Source: Chloroflexota bacterium (GTDB lineage: Bacteria > Chloroflexota > UBA6077 > SHYK01). Taken from it: a stretch of 64,000 bases of DNA. Location of the stretch: contig SHYK01000002.1 in NCBI GenBank assembly GCA_009692845.1, positions 248,001 to 312,000 of the forward strand, given 5' to 3'. The position numbers were made by a program, and so were the translations under genes. The notes under the pieces are model-generated. The model had not been told where the DNA came from. It did not search any database and saw nothing but the letters and a program-made list of their open reading frames with translations. Shown one piece after another: positions 15,752-26,359 of the stretch. Within the stretch, counting starts at the first letter, position 1; each line of letters begins with the position of its first letter.

Positions 15752-16930
15752 ATGGAGTCCAGCGAGCCAGTGCAAGCTGGGGCCCGATGGGCTACGCGGC
15801 GTCCCCTTCAACTGGCTTTGTTCGTGGCTGCCCTCAGCCTGCTGGGAGCCTGGCCCGCGTTCGCTCAGGAGGCTGGCCCGCCCCTGGTGGTGGCGGGCCA
15901 GGTTATCAATGGGACGGCGGGGGCTAGCGCACCGGAGGGGCTGCGGGTTCAGGTGGTGGCTTTCGACCAGAACCGGGCTCTAGGGTCCTGGGAGAGCACG
16001 ACCGAGCCGGACGGGACCTTTCAGGTCCAGGGGGTTCAGCGCAATCCAGGTGCAACCTACGTGGTGGGAGCGGACTATGGCGGCGCCTCGTATCTGAACC
16101 AGCTCGATCCCGGCGAGGGCGCAGCTGCTGCAGCCGCGTTACTTGTGGTCTACGAGAGTGTGGCCTTGGATCCGGGCGTTCGGATGGAACGGTCAGCCCT
16201 GATCGTTACTGACCTGAACCCTGAGCAGCAAACGCTCACTCTGCTCGAGGTCCATAGTCTGGTGAACGCTTCGGATCGAACTTTTCTGCCCCGAGCCGAC
16301 GGGGCGGGGGGGCCGTCCGGGCTGCTGGTCTTCGGGCTGCCGTCCCACGCCTTTTCGTTGAGTCCGCAGTTGGGGCTGGACTCGGATCAGATCGTGCAGA
16401 TCGACCGAGGCTTTGCCTCGCTGGCTCCAGTGCGGCCGGGCGGAACCCAGATTGCCTTTTCGTATCAATTCCCGTTTGCTGAGACGGACTATGCGTTCCA
16501 GCGGACGGTGCGCTACCCGACGGATTCATTGAATGTGTTTGCTCCCGCGACTGGCCCGACCATAGGGGCAGATGGATTTCCGCCTGCCGACGCGACGGTG
16601 GTGGGGGGACGTGAATACCAGCAACTGCAGATGGGGGCACTCTCGTCGGGTACGGTGGTGAGGCTCAAATTTGGCAAGCTGCCCGCCCGGGTCGGGTTTA
16701 ATCTCCCCGTGGCTCCGGCTCCGATCGGTGCGGTGGGTGCTTCGCTGGGAGCCCTCGCGGTGGTGACGGCGTGGTGGCTAGGCAGGCGTGCGGGCGCAGT
16801 GGCGCCATCGAATGATCAGATTCTGGACAGTCTGGTCGCGCTCGATCTTGAGCATGAAGCGGGTCGGATTCCCGAAGCGGAGTATCTGGCCGCGCGCAAT
16901 GACCTGCTGGCCCAGACTCCTACAGAATAG
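15752..16930 (+). CDS. Exported protein with carboxypeptidase-regulatory-like domain and CcmI/CcmH-type tail
   Basis: About 392 aa from ATG 15752. A GTG at 15635 is also in frame but would translate repeat copy C. A signal peptide (LQLALFVAALSLLGAWPAFA) is followed by a beta-rich region starting VVAGQVINGT, with DGTFQVQGV, as in carboxypeptidase-regulatory/SdrD-like domains. A membrane helix near residue 340 precedes a cytoplasmic tail, LVALDLEHEAGRIPEAEYLAARNDLL. That tail resembles the short motif seen in CcmH/CcmI proteins of the same cluster. It is probably a membrane-tethered accessory of cytochrome maturation, with no defined biochemical role. Confidence 0.65.
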   Translation: MESSEPVQAGARWATRRPLQLALFVAALSLLGAWPAFAQEAGPPLVVAGQVINGTAGASAPEGLRVQVVAFDQNRALGSWESTTEPDGTFQVQGVQRNPGATYVVGADYGGASYLNQLDPGEGAAAAAALLVVYESVALDPGVRMERSALIVTDLNPEQQTLTLLEVHSLVNASDRTFLPRADGAGGPSGLLVFGLPSHAFSLSPQLGLDSDQIVQIDRGFASLAPVRPGGTQIAFSYQFPFAETDYAFQRTVRYPTDSLNVFAPATGPTIGADGFPPADATVVGGREYQQLQMGALSSGTVVRLKFGKLPARVGFNLPVAPAPIGAVGASLGALAVVTAWWLGRRAGAVAPSNDQILDSLVALDLEHEAGRIPEAEYLAARNDLLAQTPTE

Positions 16931-16951
16931 CCAGGGCGGGCGGTTCCCGCC

Positions 16952-17203
16952 TCACCTGAACGAGAAGATAAATTCGGCGTTCGCGCCCTTGGTGGAGCCG
17001 GTGCTGGGTACGCGGTTGACCTCGTATTGCTTTTCGAATTTATTGCTGCCCAGGGCACCGCAAACGGCTGGTAGGGCGTTCTGGAGGCCCATTTCGGTTT
17101 GCACGGTGCCGGCCCGAATCGTGACTTGAGTCTTCCCGGCCCAGCGGGCAGGTTGAAGAAAGGCACGCCACACATACGCTCGGATTTCATCGGCTTGCGT
17201 CAC
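16952..17203 (-). CDS. Small conserved hypothetical protein (83 aa)
   Basis: GTG 17203 follows GGAGG at 8-nt spacing. The product begins MTQADEIRAYVWRAFLQPAR and has VTIRAGTVQTEMGL, PAVCGAL and a final GANAEFIFSF. The pattern of an N-terminal helix pair, then strands, then a short conserved Cys motif looks like a small cytosolic family I have seen without an assigned function. No membrane segment. It converges with the ccm cluster and lies upstream in orientation of nothing obvious. Excellent ribosome site. Confidence 0.65.
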   Translation of the reverse strand: MTQADEIRAYVWRAFLQPARWAGKTQVTIRAGTVQTEMGLQNALPAVCGALGSNKFEKQYEVNRVPSTGSTKGANAEFIFSFR

Positions 17204-17252
17204 TCCTGATCCCTCCTCGAATGAACCATATGCGGTGCGCAGCGGAGCATAA

Positions 17253-18494
17253 CTAGAGGTTGCGCACCCGGGGCAGCCTCACCGCCGCGGTCACCGCCAT
17301 GAGCGTTACGAGCGCGCCCCCGACCGCGAGTGCGATGGGGACGCCGACGTATTCGGCCATGGTACCGGCGATGGTTCCACCCAGGGGCTGCAGACTGTAG
17401 GTCAATCCCCAGATGCCCATCACACGCCCTCGGAACGCATTGGGGAGGTTCATCTGGAGCGCCGTGTTCACCGTCGTCATGTACGTCTGATTGGACATCC
17501 CCATCAGCAGCATGATGCCGAGGGACAGGATGTAGGAGCCCGAGGCGGTGAAGGCCACGATCAGCAGGCCGAAGGCGCCCGCGCCGATGAGGGCCTGCCA
17601 GCCGCGTCGGCCTGAATGCGAGGTGGCGGCGACGATGAAGGTCCCCAACAGGGCACCAACGCCGGCCGAGGTCTGCAGGAAGCCAAAGCCCTGCGAACCG
17701 ACATCGAGGATGTCGCGAGCGAAGATGGGAAGCAGGATCTGGTAGGACATGCCAAAAACGGAGTCGAAGAAGGTAAGGCCCAGGAGCGCAAACACGATGT
17801 CATTGGTGCGGATAAAGTTCATCCCGTCAACGATGTCTCGCAGGATGCTCGAGTTCCCCTCCTTCGGAGGGTCGACGTCCGGATGGAGCTGGGAGAAGAG
17901 CAGCATAGCGATCACGAAGCCGCCGCAAGCGACGTAATAAGTCTGGCCGATCCCGATGAGATAGATCAGCATGCCAGCAATGGCGGGCCCGACTAGGCGG
18001 GTCCCCTGCCAGACCAGGTTTCCCAGCGGGACTGCATTGGGGATCTCCTCGGTCGGGACGAGGAGCGGAAGCAGCCCCTGGCGGGTCGGCTGGTCGAATG
18101 CGCGGACGCAGCCGAGGAAGAAGCCGACCACGAGCACGTGCCACACCTCGACCAGGCCGGTGACAACCAGGGTTCCCACTGAAAAGTAGAGGGCGGCGGT
18201 GATCGCCTGGGTCAGAATGAGCAGCCGCTTGCGATCAGACCGGTCGGCGACCGCTCCGCCCAGGAAGCTCAGGGCGACGTTGGGAATGGTCTGGACTAAG
18301 CCGGCAACGCCGAGCATGGCGGGCGAGTTCGTCAACTGCAGCACCAGCCAGGAAACTGCCACGAACTGCATGTTTTGGGCCAGCACTGAGGGAAATTGAC
18401 CGAACCAATAGAAGCGGTAGTTCTGGTAGTGCAGGGCGCTGAACATGGCCCAGCGATCGCGACCTACTCCAACGGGCGGCACGCCAACTGCCAT
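17253..18494 (-). CDS. MFS transporter, EntS/enterobactin-exporter-like
   Basis: 413 aa from ATG 18494 (GGAG at 5-nt spacing; a GTG two codons earlier is less likely). Twelve hydrophobic segments. The loop after helix 2 reads GGAVADRSDRKRLL, a clear MFS motif A. FRGRVMGIWGLTYSLQPLGG near the end is typical of the EntS/DHA3 subfamily of proton-driven exporters. The cargo cannot be read from sequence. A 300-bp gap separates it from the solute-binding protein gene upstream on the same strand. Confidence 0.85.
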   Translation of the reverse strand: MAVGVPPVGVGRDRWAMFSALHYQNYRFYWFGQFPSVLAQNMQFVAVSWLVLQLTNSPAMLGVAGLVQTIPNVALSFLGGAVADRSDRKRLLILTQAITAALYFSVGTLVVTGLVEVWHVLVVGFFLGCVRAFDQPTRQGLLPLLVPTEEIPNAVPLGNLVWQGTRLVGPAIAGMLIYLIGIGQTYYVACGGFVIAMLLFSQLHPDVDPPKEGNSSILRDIVDGMNFIRTNDIVFALLGLTFFDSVFGMSYQILLPIFARDILDVGSQGFGFLQTSAGVGALLGTFIVAATSHSGRRGWQALIGAGAFGLLIVAFTASGSYILSLGIMLLMGMSNQTYMTTVNTALQMNLPNAFRGRVMGIWGLTYSLQPLGGTIAGTMAEYVGVPIALAVGGALVTLMAVTAAVRLPRVRNL

Positions 18495-18565
18495 GGTCAC
18501 TCCAAGGTGAACGGGGGTGAGAGGATGTTACGACACTATCGCAGACGGGCACGGGGCGCCTGGCC

Positions 18566-18802
18566 ATGGATGTTCGCTCCCGCCCGCCATCGACAGACAG
18601 ATACGCGGCGGGCGATACCTGGACTATCGACCGCCACGGGGACATCACACCCGGGCCGTGCCGGGCAATGGCGGCTGCCCTGAACAACCGGGTCTGGCCG
18701 GACCGGTCTCGGGCAGAAGTTCAGGAGTGGCGGGTCGACTGCCACTGCCCGCTGCCGGACCGAAAGGTTATTTTTGCGGTGCGGGCATGGCCATCGAGGT
18801 AG
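18566..18802 (+). CDS. Possible small protein, TIGR04076-like
   Basis: In the gap between the MFS and binding-protein genes this 78-codon frame encodes AAGDTWTIDRHGDITPGPCR and later VDCHCPLPDRKVIFAV. That is reminiscent of the GD.f....G..P.G.C and CPDP...VVF pattern of TIGR04076 proteins. The N-terminus looks short, no ribosome site precedes the ATG, and the frame ends two bases before the opposing stop. It could be a real, truncated or chance frame. The rest of this gap holds only the presumed MFS promoter. Confidence 0.3.
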   Translation: MDVRSRPPSTDRYAAGDTWTIDRHGDITPGPCRAMAAALNNRVWPDRSRAEVQEWRVDCHCPLPDRKVIFAVRAWPSR

Positions 18803-20590
18803 TTAGTCCATCTCCCAGGTGTGGATGTTCCAGGCAATCTCGGCCTGCTGGCTGGCCCTGACGGTGGCGGGCCCTCGAACTCCACTCCGCACCGCCATTA
18901 CAGCGGCCTGGGGGTCGTAGAACATCGGAACGAACATCAGCTCGTCCGATGCCAGCTTGAGCATGTCCGCCCGAAGGCCTTGCCGAGTTCCCGGTTCGAG
19001 GGTCACCGAATATCGGTGGTAGAGGTCATCGAAGACCGGGTTGGAATAGCCCCAGGTGTTAGCGCCCCGCCACCCGTTGGCCTCGGTCTGGACCAGCGAG
19101 GTGATGAAGGTATTCATCGACGTCGGGCTGTCGGGTAGAGCGTGCACGAAGACCCCTTCGGTCTTGGCCCGGGCGGAGGGGTCGGCACCGGTGGACGGAA
19201 TGGGGGTCGAAGGGCTCTCAAATCCGAACGCTTTGAACTGGTCCGAGACCGCCAGCACCCGTTGGAAACTCCCCGGGGTGACTGCAACCGTTCGGCCCTC
19301 TATGGTGAGAATTTTCCCGGTGGAATCCTGATATTTCCCATCGCGGTTTTTGCTCCAGCCGCTCTGGGCTAGAAGCTGGTCAGCTTGCCGAGGGTCATAG
19401 GGGTACTTGGTGAGTCCGCGGGCTTCCACCAGGCGATATAGCGGGTCGTCCGGCGTTGGTAGGGTGTAAGCGACCTTGGTCAGCCCATATCCAAAGGCGT
19501 CGGAGAGGTTCTGAGCGTCGATGACATGGGCCATGGCTTTCCGCACCCGCAAGTCCCGAACCCAGGGTGCGTTCGTGTCCCGGAACTGGGGGAAAAGGAC
19601 GGCAATGCCGTAGTTCCCGACCAGGATTGTTCCGCCCTTGGTTGGGCCCCAGGTCTGCATGATGGTTTCGCCTTCCTCTGGATGAAGAGCGCCGACGGGT
19701 ATCACATCAATGGCGCCTGACAGGAGCGAAGCCGTCATCGCGCCTAGGTCCCCGTAGTATCGGAACGTGATCTTGTCGATCTTGGGGCGGCCCAGGAAAT
19801 AGTCGTCGAAGGCGACTCCCTCTGTGGTGCTGCCGAGCATCCATTCCCCCATCTTGTAGGGACCCAGGCCCATGAACTCGCGGGTCCAATATGCTTCATT
19901 GATGAAGGTTGCCTTAGAGGCCGTATCAGCGTATTTGGTCCCCAGCACGTGCTGGGGAAGGGGGACAAAGTCGACCGGGCCGGCCTGATTGGCCAGGAAG
20001 TAAGGCTCCTTCCACACGACGGTGAAGGCGCTGTCGTCGACTCGTTGAATGTCCGCGACCACGCCGGCCCAGGGGGGACCAGCGATGGGAATCTCCTTGT
20101 CCAGCCGAATCTTGAATCCGAGCAGGAAATCGTCGACCGACAAGGGGGTTCCGTCGTGCCACTTGACGCCGGGTCGGATCCGCCAGGTGACCTCCATCCG
20201 ACCGTCGGGGCGAACGACCCAGTCGCCATCGGACACCGTGGGCACTTTCTGGGCCAGGCGAGGAATCAGGTTTCCCTGGGGATCGTAGAGGGTCAGGCTG
20301 GAGTGGAAGACCAGGTCAACGTCGGCTTGGACGTAGCTCTGGTAGAGAATCCCGGCCTTTTTCTCACTGTTGCTGCCGATCTGGAGGGTCGTGGCGGCGC
20401 CGGGGGGCGGGCCGCTCTGGGATGAGGATTGGCTGGGGCCCTGGACGGAGGGTGCGCAGGCGGCGGCCAATAGAACCGCCAGGGCGGCAATAAGGTCAGC
20501 TCGCGACGCGGCGCGCGTCCGTCTGCCTGAAGTTCGACTATCGCCACTAGTTCGGGCTCGAGCAAACATCGACGGCCTCCTTAGATCCAT
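18803..20590 (-). CDS. ABC transporter substrate-binding lipoprotein, family 5
   Basis: About 595 aa from ATG 20590, chosen for GGAG at 5-nt spacing. Upstream in-frame codons run into the terminator region. A signal sequence ends in lipobox LAAAC, followed by a Ser/Gln/Pro-rich linker. The body has SBP-5 signatures: LTLYDPQGNLIPRLAQK, FRLRPGVKWHDG-like RIRPGVKWHDGTPLSVDDF, and WTREFMGLGPYKM. Family 5 binds oligopeptides, nickel or other small ligands. No permease or ATPase genes are adjacent, so the partner transporter must be elsewhere. Confidence 0.88.
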   Translation of the reverse strand: MDLRRPSMFARARTSGDSRTSGRRTRAASRADLIAALAVLLAAACAPSVQGPSQSSSQSGPPPGAATTLQIGSNSEKKAGILYQSYVQADVDLVFHSSLTLYDPQGNLIPRLAQKVPTVSDGDWVVRPDGRMEVTWRIRPGVKWHDGTPLSVDDFLLGFKIRLDKEIPIAGPPWAGVVADIQRVDDSAFTVVWKEPYFLANQAGPVDFVPLPQHVLGTKYADTASKATFINEAYWTREFMGLGPYKMGEWMLGSTTEGVAFDDYFLGRPKIDKITFRYYGDLGAMTASLLSGAIDVIPVGALHPEEGETIMQTWGPTKGGTILVGNYGIAVLFPQFRDTNAPWVRDLRVRKAMAHVIDAQNLSDAFGYGLTKVAYTLPTPDDPLYRLVEARGLTKYPYDPRQADQLLAQSGWSKNRDGKYQDSTGKILTIEGRTVAVTPGSFQRVLAVSDQFKAFGFESPSTPIPSTGADPSARAKTEGVFVHALPDSPTSMNTFITSLVQTEANGWRGANTWGYSNPVFDDLYHRYSVTLEPGTRQGLRADMLKLASDELMFVPMFYDPQAAVMAVRSGVRGPATVRASQQAEIAWNIHTWEMD

Positions 20591-20641
20591 TCCAACTCCC
20601 TGAATCAGTCGACGGTAGACTCCGGCTCCGTTGAAAGAAAC

Positions 20642-20674
20642 AAGAGGAGGCCAGGAACTTCCTGGCCTCCTCTT
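20642..20674 (-). terminator. Intrinsic terminator downstream of the bicupin gene
   Basis: A 16-bp perfect inverted repeat (AAGAGGAGGCCAGGAA and its complement) around one central base. On the minus strand it is followed by a T-rich tract, TTGTTTCTTTC. It lies 43 bp beyond the bicupin stop and before the start of the binding-protein gene. Confidence 0.85.
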
Positions 20675-20716
20675 CAACAGGCGTTGTATTCATCGCTCCG
20701 CTCAATCGGGCACGGG

Positions 20717-21793
20717 CTAGTTGCTAGCGCCGACGGCCCGTTGGGACTGCAGCGTCTCCCATTCGGGGCACGGCTCCAGATCCACGGACTGGTAACCCAT
20801 CCACTCGAAGGCGGTGTTGCAGCCAGTCAGGAATTTGGCCGGTTGGGTCGGATCGGTGTTGAAGTACTGGTAGACCATGTTCTGCGGGATCCACATGAAG
20901 TCGCCCGCCTTCCATTCCCAGCGGGTCGGCTCAAGGGCGATACGGGCATAGAACTGGTCGGCGATCTCGACCGATACGTCCCAGTGCAGGCAGTAGCCGC
21001 TGCCCTCGAGGAAATAGACGAAGTTATCCGCCATGTCCCAGCGCTTGCCGCTGTGGCTCGCGGCCGGAATGTCCTGGAGAAATGCGGTGGTCGCCTTGAT
21101 CCGGAGCGGGACGCCGGTGCCGGCGATCTTGCGCATGTGGCCGTGCTGGTTCCATTCCCAGGGGGTCATGTCCGGCTTGAGCACCTTCACATGGCCGCTC
21201 AGGTCCTCGGCTCGCCGGCCGACGTTCCAGGGGGTTCGGGGGCCGCGCTTATCCAAGTCCGGCGGCTTGTAGCCAATTTCGCCCTGTTGGGCCATGCCGA
21301 GAAAGAGCCACATTGGCTTCGCCTTATACACGATCGATTCGGCAAAGTCGGTCTGGCTGGCGTTGCAGTGCCAGTGGACGCAGTCGTTGTGCACGGCCAC
21401 CGAGTCGCCTTTGGCCCAGGGGTGCTCTTCGCCGTCATGCTCTTCCCAACCGTTCCCTTCGAGGATGTAGAACATGGCCTCATTCTGATGGCCATGGCCT
21501 TCATTCCGACTGCCCGGGGCCACCGAGCGGAAGTGGATGTGGAGGCTCTGGCTGTAGAAGGGCTCATTGCCCGGATCGATGAGCCGGGTCTCTCCGGGGA
21601 CCTCGCTGCGGCGTTTGGGACTGAATACCCGAGGAGTCTCAGCCAGGTGTTGAGCCCGCACCTCGTTCAGGTTGTACTTCAAGCTCTCGACGGCTTTGAC
21701 GAAGATTCGGGGCTTCTGATAGATGCCTCCGAACCGCTCGGAGATGTTTACGCGTTCTCGCTCGGACCTTAGCGACTGTCGCTGCTGGACCAT
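20717..21793 (-). CDS. Bicupin protein, gentisate-1,2-dioxygenase-like
   Basis: 358 aa. ATG 21793 follows GGAGG at 7-nt spacing. Two cupin barrels. The first has a full metal-site pattern, EGHGHQNEAMFYILEGNGWE (GHxHxxE) with later HNDCVHWH. The second has HSGKRWDMADNFVYFLEGSG but a weaker ligand set. This arrangement occurs in gentisate and related ring-cleaving dioxygenases and in uncharacterised bicupins. With no aromatic-degradation genes nearby, the substrate is open. It has its own terminator. Confidence 0.75.
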   Translation of the reverse strand: MVQQRQSLRSERERVNISERFGGIYQKPRIFVKAVESLKYNLNEVRAQHLAETPRVFSPKRRSEVPGETRLIDPGNEPFYSQSLHIHFRSVAPGSRNEGHGHQNEAMFYILEGNGWEEHDGEEHPWAKGDSVAVHNDCVHWHCNASQTDFAESIVYKAKPMWLFLGMAQQGEIGYKPPDLDKRGPRTPWNVGRRAEDLSGHVKVLKPDMTPWEWNQHGHMRKIAGTGVPLRIKATTAFLQDIPAASHSGKRWDMADNFVYFLEGSGYCLHWDVSVEIADQFYARIALEPTRWEWKAGDFMWIPQNMVYQYFNTDPTQPAKFLTGCNTAFEWMGYQSVDLEPCPEWETLQSQRAVGASN

Positions 21794-21892
21794 GCTGCGT
21801 CCTCCCCCTCGGAACCGTCCAAATCGTTGCAGGATCCACGGTTCATTGGGGCGATGCTAGCAGTCGAAGCGGGTGCCGTCAAATAGATAAAT

Positions 21893-21969
21893 TGGTCGGG
21901 GATGCCGGATTCGAACCGGCGACCTCCTGGTCCCAAACCAGGCGCGCTGCCAGACTGCGCTAATCCCCG
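21893..21969 (-). tRNA. tRNA-Pro (anticodon TGG)
   Basis: 77 nt with encoded CCA. CGGGGAT pairs with ATCCCCG. The anticodon stem CCTGG/CCAGG encloses TTTGGGA, giving anticodon TGG. T-arm GCCGGTTCGAATCCGGC. It lies between rdgB and the bicupin gene. Confidence 0.96.
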
Positions 21970-21997
21970 GGTTTGGCGATTATACGAGAGCCCTGGC

Positions 21998-22587
21998 TCA
22001 GGAACCCGGGCGGGTTTTGAGGTAACTGAGGAGCTTGCGGGCGGCGCGGCCTCGGTGATTGACCTGGACCCGCTCGGCTTCGGTGAGCTCCGCGAGGGTG
22101 CGACCCAGGCGGGGGATCCGGACGATAGGGTCAAAGCCAAAGCCGGCTTGGCCAGCCGGAGCTTGCGCAATCTGGCCGGCGCAGATGCCTTCGACGGAGC
22201 GTTCTGCGCACCCGGGTTCCAGGAACACCATCACGCAGCGGTAACGGCACCCCCGACGACTCGTGGGCACGCCCGCAAGCAGTTCTAGAACTCGGGCATT
22301 CTTGATCGGACCGTCGGGAAGGCCCAGATAGCGGGCGCTGAATACGCCCGGTTCGCCATTTAGCGCATCGATCTCTAATCCAGAGTCATCGGCGAGGGTC
22401 GGCAGGCCGGTGGCAGCGGAGTAGGCCAGAGCCTTTAGGCGGGCATTCTCCAGGTAGGTCAGGCCAGATTCCTCGACGTCCAGCTGGAGTCCAAGGTGCC
22501 CTGGACTCACCAGCTCCCAAGGACCGGCGAGACACAATTGAAGATCTTTCAACTTGCCTCGATTGGTCGAGGCAAGCAGGATCTGCT

Positions 22588-22591
<4 letters not shown>
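21998..22591 (-). CDS. rdgB: RdgB/HAM1 dITP/XTP pyrophosphatase, CTG start
   Basis: Hydrolyses non-canonical purine NTPs (dITP, XTP) to keep them out of DNA. The only start that preserves the essential N-terminal substrate motif is CTG 22591, giving MKQILLASTNRGKLKDL (197 aa). The next in-frame NTG, TTG 22552, would delete the ASTNRGK motif. That CTG overlaps the ftsH stop as CTGA. Other motifs are LADDSGLEIDAL, GVFSARY, GFGFDPIV and the C-terminal VNHRGRAARKLL (usually SHR). Translation is probably coupled to ftsH. Confidence 0.92.
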
Positions 22592-24501
<1,910 letters not shown>

Positions 24502-24513
24502 TGATCCTCCTGA

Positions 24514-25026
24514 TTACTCGACGGCATCAATTTTCCCGGATCCGTCCAGCGTGAAGACATAAGGAACGGGCACGGCCTCCCGCCGGCTCGGGTCGGATCG
24601 AAAGACGACGTAGAAATGCATGCTCCCATTCGGGATCGGGTAGCCTCCGATGTAGTCGATCTGTTCAATCTTGGTCCCGACCTGGCGTGCTCGGTCGAGC
24701 TGACGCTGGGTGTCATCGAGGCTCAAGCCTCTTTGCTGGGCCTCACGCAGGACTCGCTCGCTGTACGAGTCCCAGACCATGTGGGCATCGTAGACCTCTT
24801 GCCCTTTCAGGTACTGGGCGGTTGCTGAAGGTTCGCCGTCTGCGCGGGGGCGGAGATCCCCGGGATTCGGCAAAGCCAAGCCGAATCTTGATCCCAGTCC
24901 AAACGTCCCCGCGATCACCAGCCCAACCACTGCCAGAGTACCGACCAACAATACTCGTCGGCGGCGAATGCTCAACCGCACCAGGCGGAGCAATACACGC
25001 CTCAGGATACGGCTGATGACGCTCAT
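24514..25026 (-). CDS. Single-pass membrane protein of unknown function, ftsH partner by position
   Basis: 170 aa from ATG 25026 (an ATG eight codons earlier is possible). A basic N-terminus (LRRVLLRLVRLSIRRRR) precedes one helix (VLLVGTLAVVGLVIAGTFGL). An exported or cytosolic domain follows, with a helical segment (AQQRGLSLDDTQRQLDRARQ) and a beta-rich end (GSMHFYVVFRSD, VPYVFTLDGSGKID). It resembles no enzyme I know. The 12-bp spacing to ftsH suggests a co-regulated adaptor or regulator, which is inference. Confidence 0.65.
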   Translation of the reverse strand: MSVISRILRRVLLRLVRLSIRRRRVLLVGTLAVVGLVIAGTFGLGSRFGLALPNPGDLRPRADGEPSATAQYLKGQEVYDAHMVWDSYSERVLREAQQRGLSLDDTQRQLDRARQVGTKIEQIDYIGGYPIPNGSMHFYVVFRSDPSRREAVPVPYVFTLDGSGKIDAVE

Positions 25027-25226
25027 CGGATTCTTCTCGCAGCCCAAGAAATGGGCTCACTGAACTGGATCTGACTGCGGTTAGTGTATCACCCGGGGTC
25101 GATGGGTATACTCGTCGGAGTTGGCCCAAGAGGTCGGCTCATCAGGGGAAAACGGCCCTAATCGGCGGTGAAGAACCAACTCACTCAGACGAGACTTCCC
25201 CACTGCTTTCAGGTCGCGTTTGACAG

Positions 25227-25240
25227 AATTCTCAAGAATT
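25227..25240. promoter_or_regulatory. 14-bp palindrome upstream of ddl
   Basis: AATTCT-CA-AGAATT, a perfect palindrome directly following a TTGACA box (25220-25225) and ending 12 bp before the ddl ribosome site. TTGACA matches the -35 consensus but no matching -10 lies 16-18 bp below it. The palindrome could be an operator. Confidence 0.35.
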
Positions 25241-25261
25241 TGGCTTCAGGGCGGAGGTCAT

Positions 25262-26359
25262 TTGCCGAATCAGCGCGTCAGAGTGGGGGTTATCTTTGGG
25301 GGTCGCTCGGGCGAGCATGAGGTCTCGATCGAGTCGGCTCGATCGGTCCTGTCGGCCATCGACTCGACGCGGTACGAGGCGATTCCGATCGGAATCACGC
25401 ACGAAGGTGCTTGGTATGCAGTCGAGCCGGCCGCTCTCCTGGCTGGGCGGGTCGAACCCGGAGTCCGCCTGCTGGCCAGCGCGGACCCAGGAGCGACCGG
25501 ATTGGTGGAGTCGAATGGGCCAAAACAGGCGGGCCACAAGGGGCTAGACGTAGCCTTTCCGCTCCTCCACGGGACGTTCGGCGAAGATGGTTGTATCCAG
25601 GGTTTACTCGAGCTTGCGGGGATCCCGTACGTCGGAGCGGGGGTGCTGGGCTCGGCGGTGGGCATGGATAAAATCTTGATGAAAAGGGTTTTTGCGGCCT
25701 GTGGATTGCCCCAGGTGCCGTATCTGGAGGTAGCCCGCTATCAGTGGGAACGGGATCCAGCATTGGTCCGTGAACGCGTGGGGGATGCGATCGGCTTCCC
25801 CTGTTTTGTGAAACCGGCTGGCCTCGGTTCGAGCGTGGGAATTACGCGGGTCGGCGACGATCAGCGGCTCGGCCCGGCTCTGGACGCGGCGGCCGAATTT
25901 GGCTCGCGGATCGTCGTCGAGCAAGGTGTTGAGGCCCGGGAGTTGGAATGCGGCGTACTCGGGAATGAGGAGCCGCTGGCATCGGTCGTTGGAGAGGTTG
26001 TCTTTGCCCGGGACTTCTACGACTACGAGGCCAAATATTACGACGAACGGACGCGCCTAACGATTCCGGCCGACCTCGATGAGGGCACGGGTGAACGAAT
26101 CCGGGAGCTGGCGGTGGCTGCCTTCCTCGCTATCGGCGCCGCTGGTATGGCGAGGGTCGATTTTTTTCTCGAGCGGAAGACGGGGGCGCTGTTTGTGAAC
26201 GAGATCAACACCATTCCGGGATTCACGGCCTTTAGTGCCTATCCGCGGCTATGGGAGGCATCGGGAGTTGCCTATCCGGAGCTCATCGGTCGATTAATCG
26301 AGTTGGCCTTAGCGCGGCATGCCGACGAAAGTCGCAATCGGACTCGCTATGAGGTTTGA
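25262..26359 (+). CDS. ddl: D-alanine--D-alanine ligase
   Basis: ATP-grasp enzyme making the D-Ala-D-Ala end of the peptidoglycan stem peptide. TTG 25262 follows GGAGG at 4-nt spacing (365 aa); an in-frame TTG at 25220 lacks this. Motifs: [18 protein letters not shown] at the N-terminus, [39 protein letters not shown], and the metal/ATP loop ARVDFFLER with [12 protein letters not shown]. Its last codons overlap the start of the cyclase pseudogene by 11 nt. Confidence 0.94.
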   Translation: MPNQRVRVGVIFGGRSGEHEVSIESARSVLSAIDSTRYEAIPIGITHEGAWYAVEPAALLAGRVEPGVRLLASADPGATGLVESNGPKQAGHKGLDVAFPLLHGTFGEDGCIQGLLELAGIPYVGAGVLGSAVGMDKILMKRVFAACGLPQVPYLEVARYQWERDPALVRERVGDAIGFPCFVKPAGLGSSVGITRVGDDQRLGPALDAAAEFGSRIVVEQGVEARELECGVLGNEEPLASVVGEVVFARDFYDYEAKYYDERTRLTIPADLDEGTGERIRELAVAAFLAIGAAGMARVDFFLERKTGALFVNEINTIPGFTAFSAYPRLWEASGVAYPELIGRLIELALARHADESRNRTRYEV

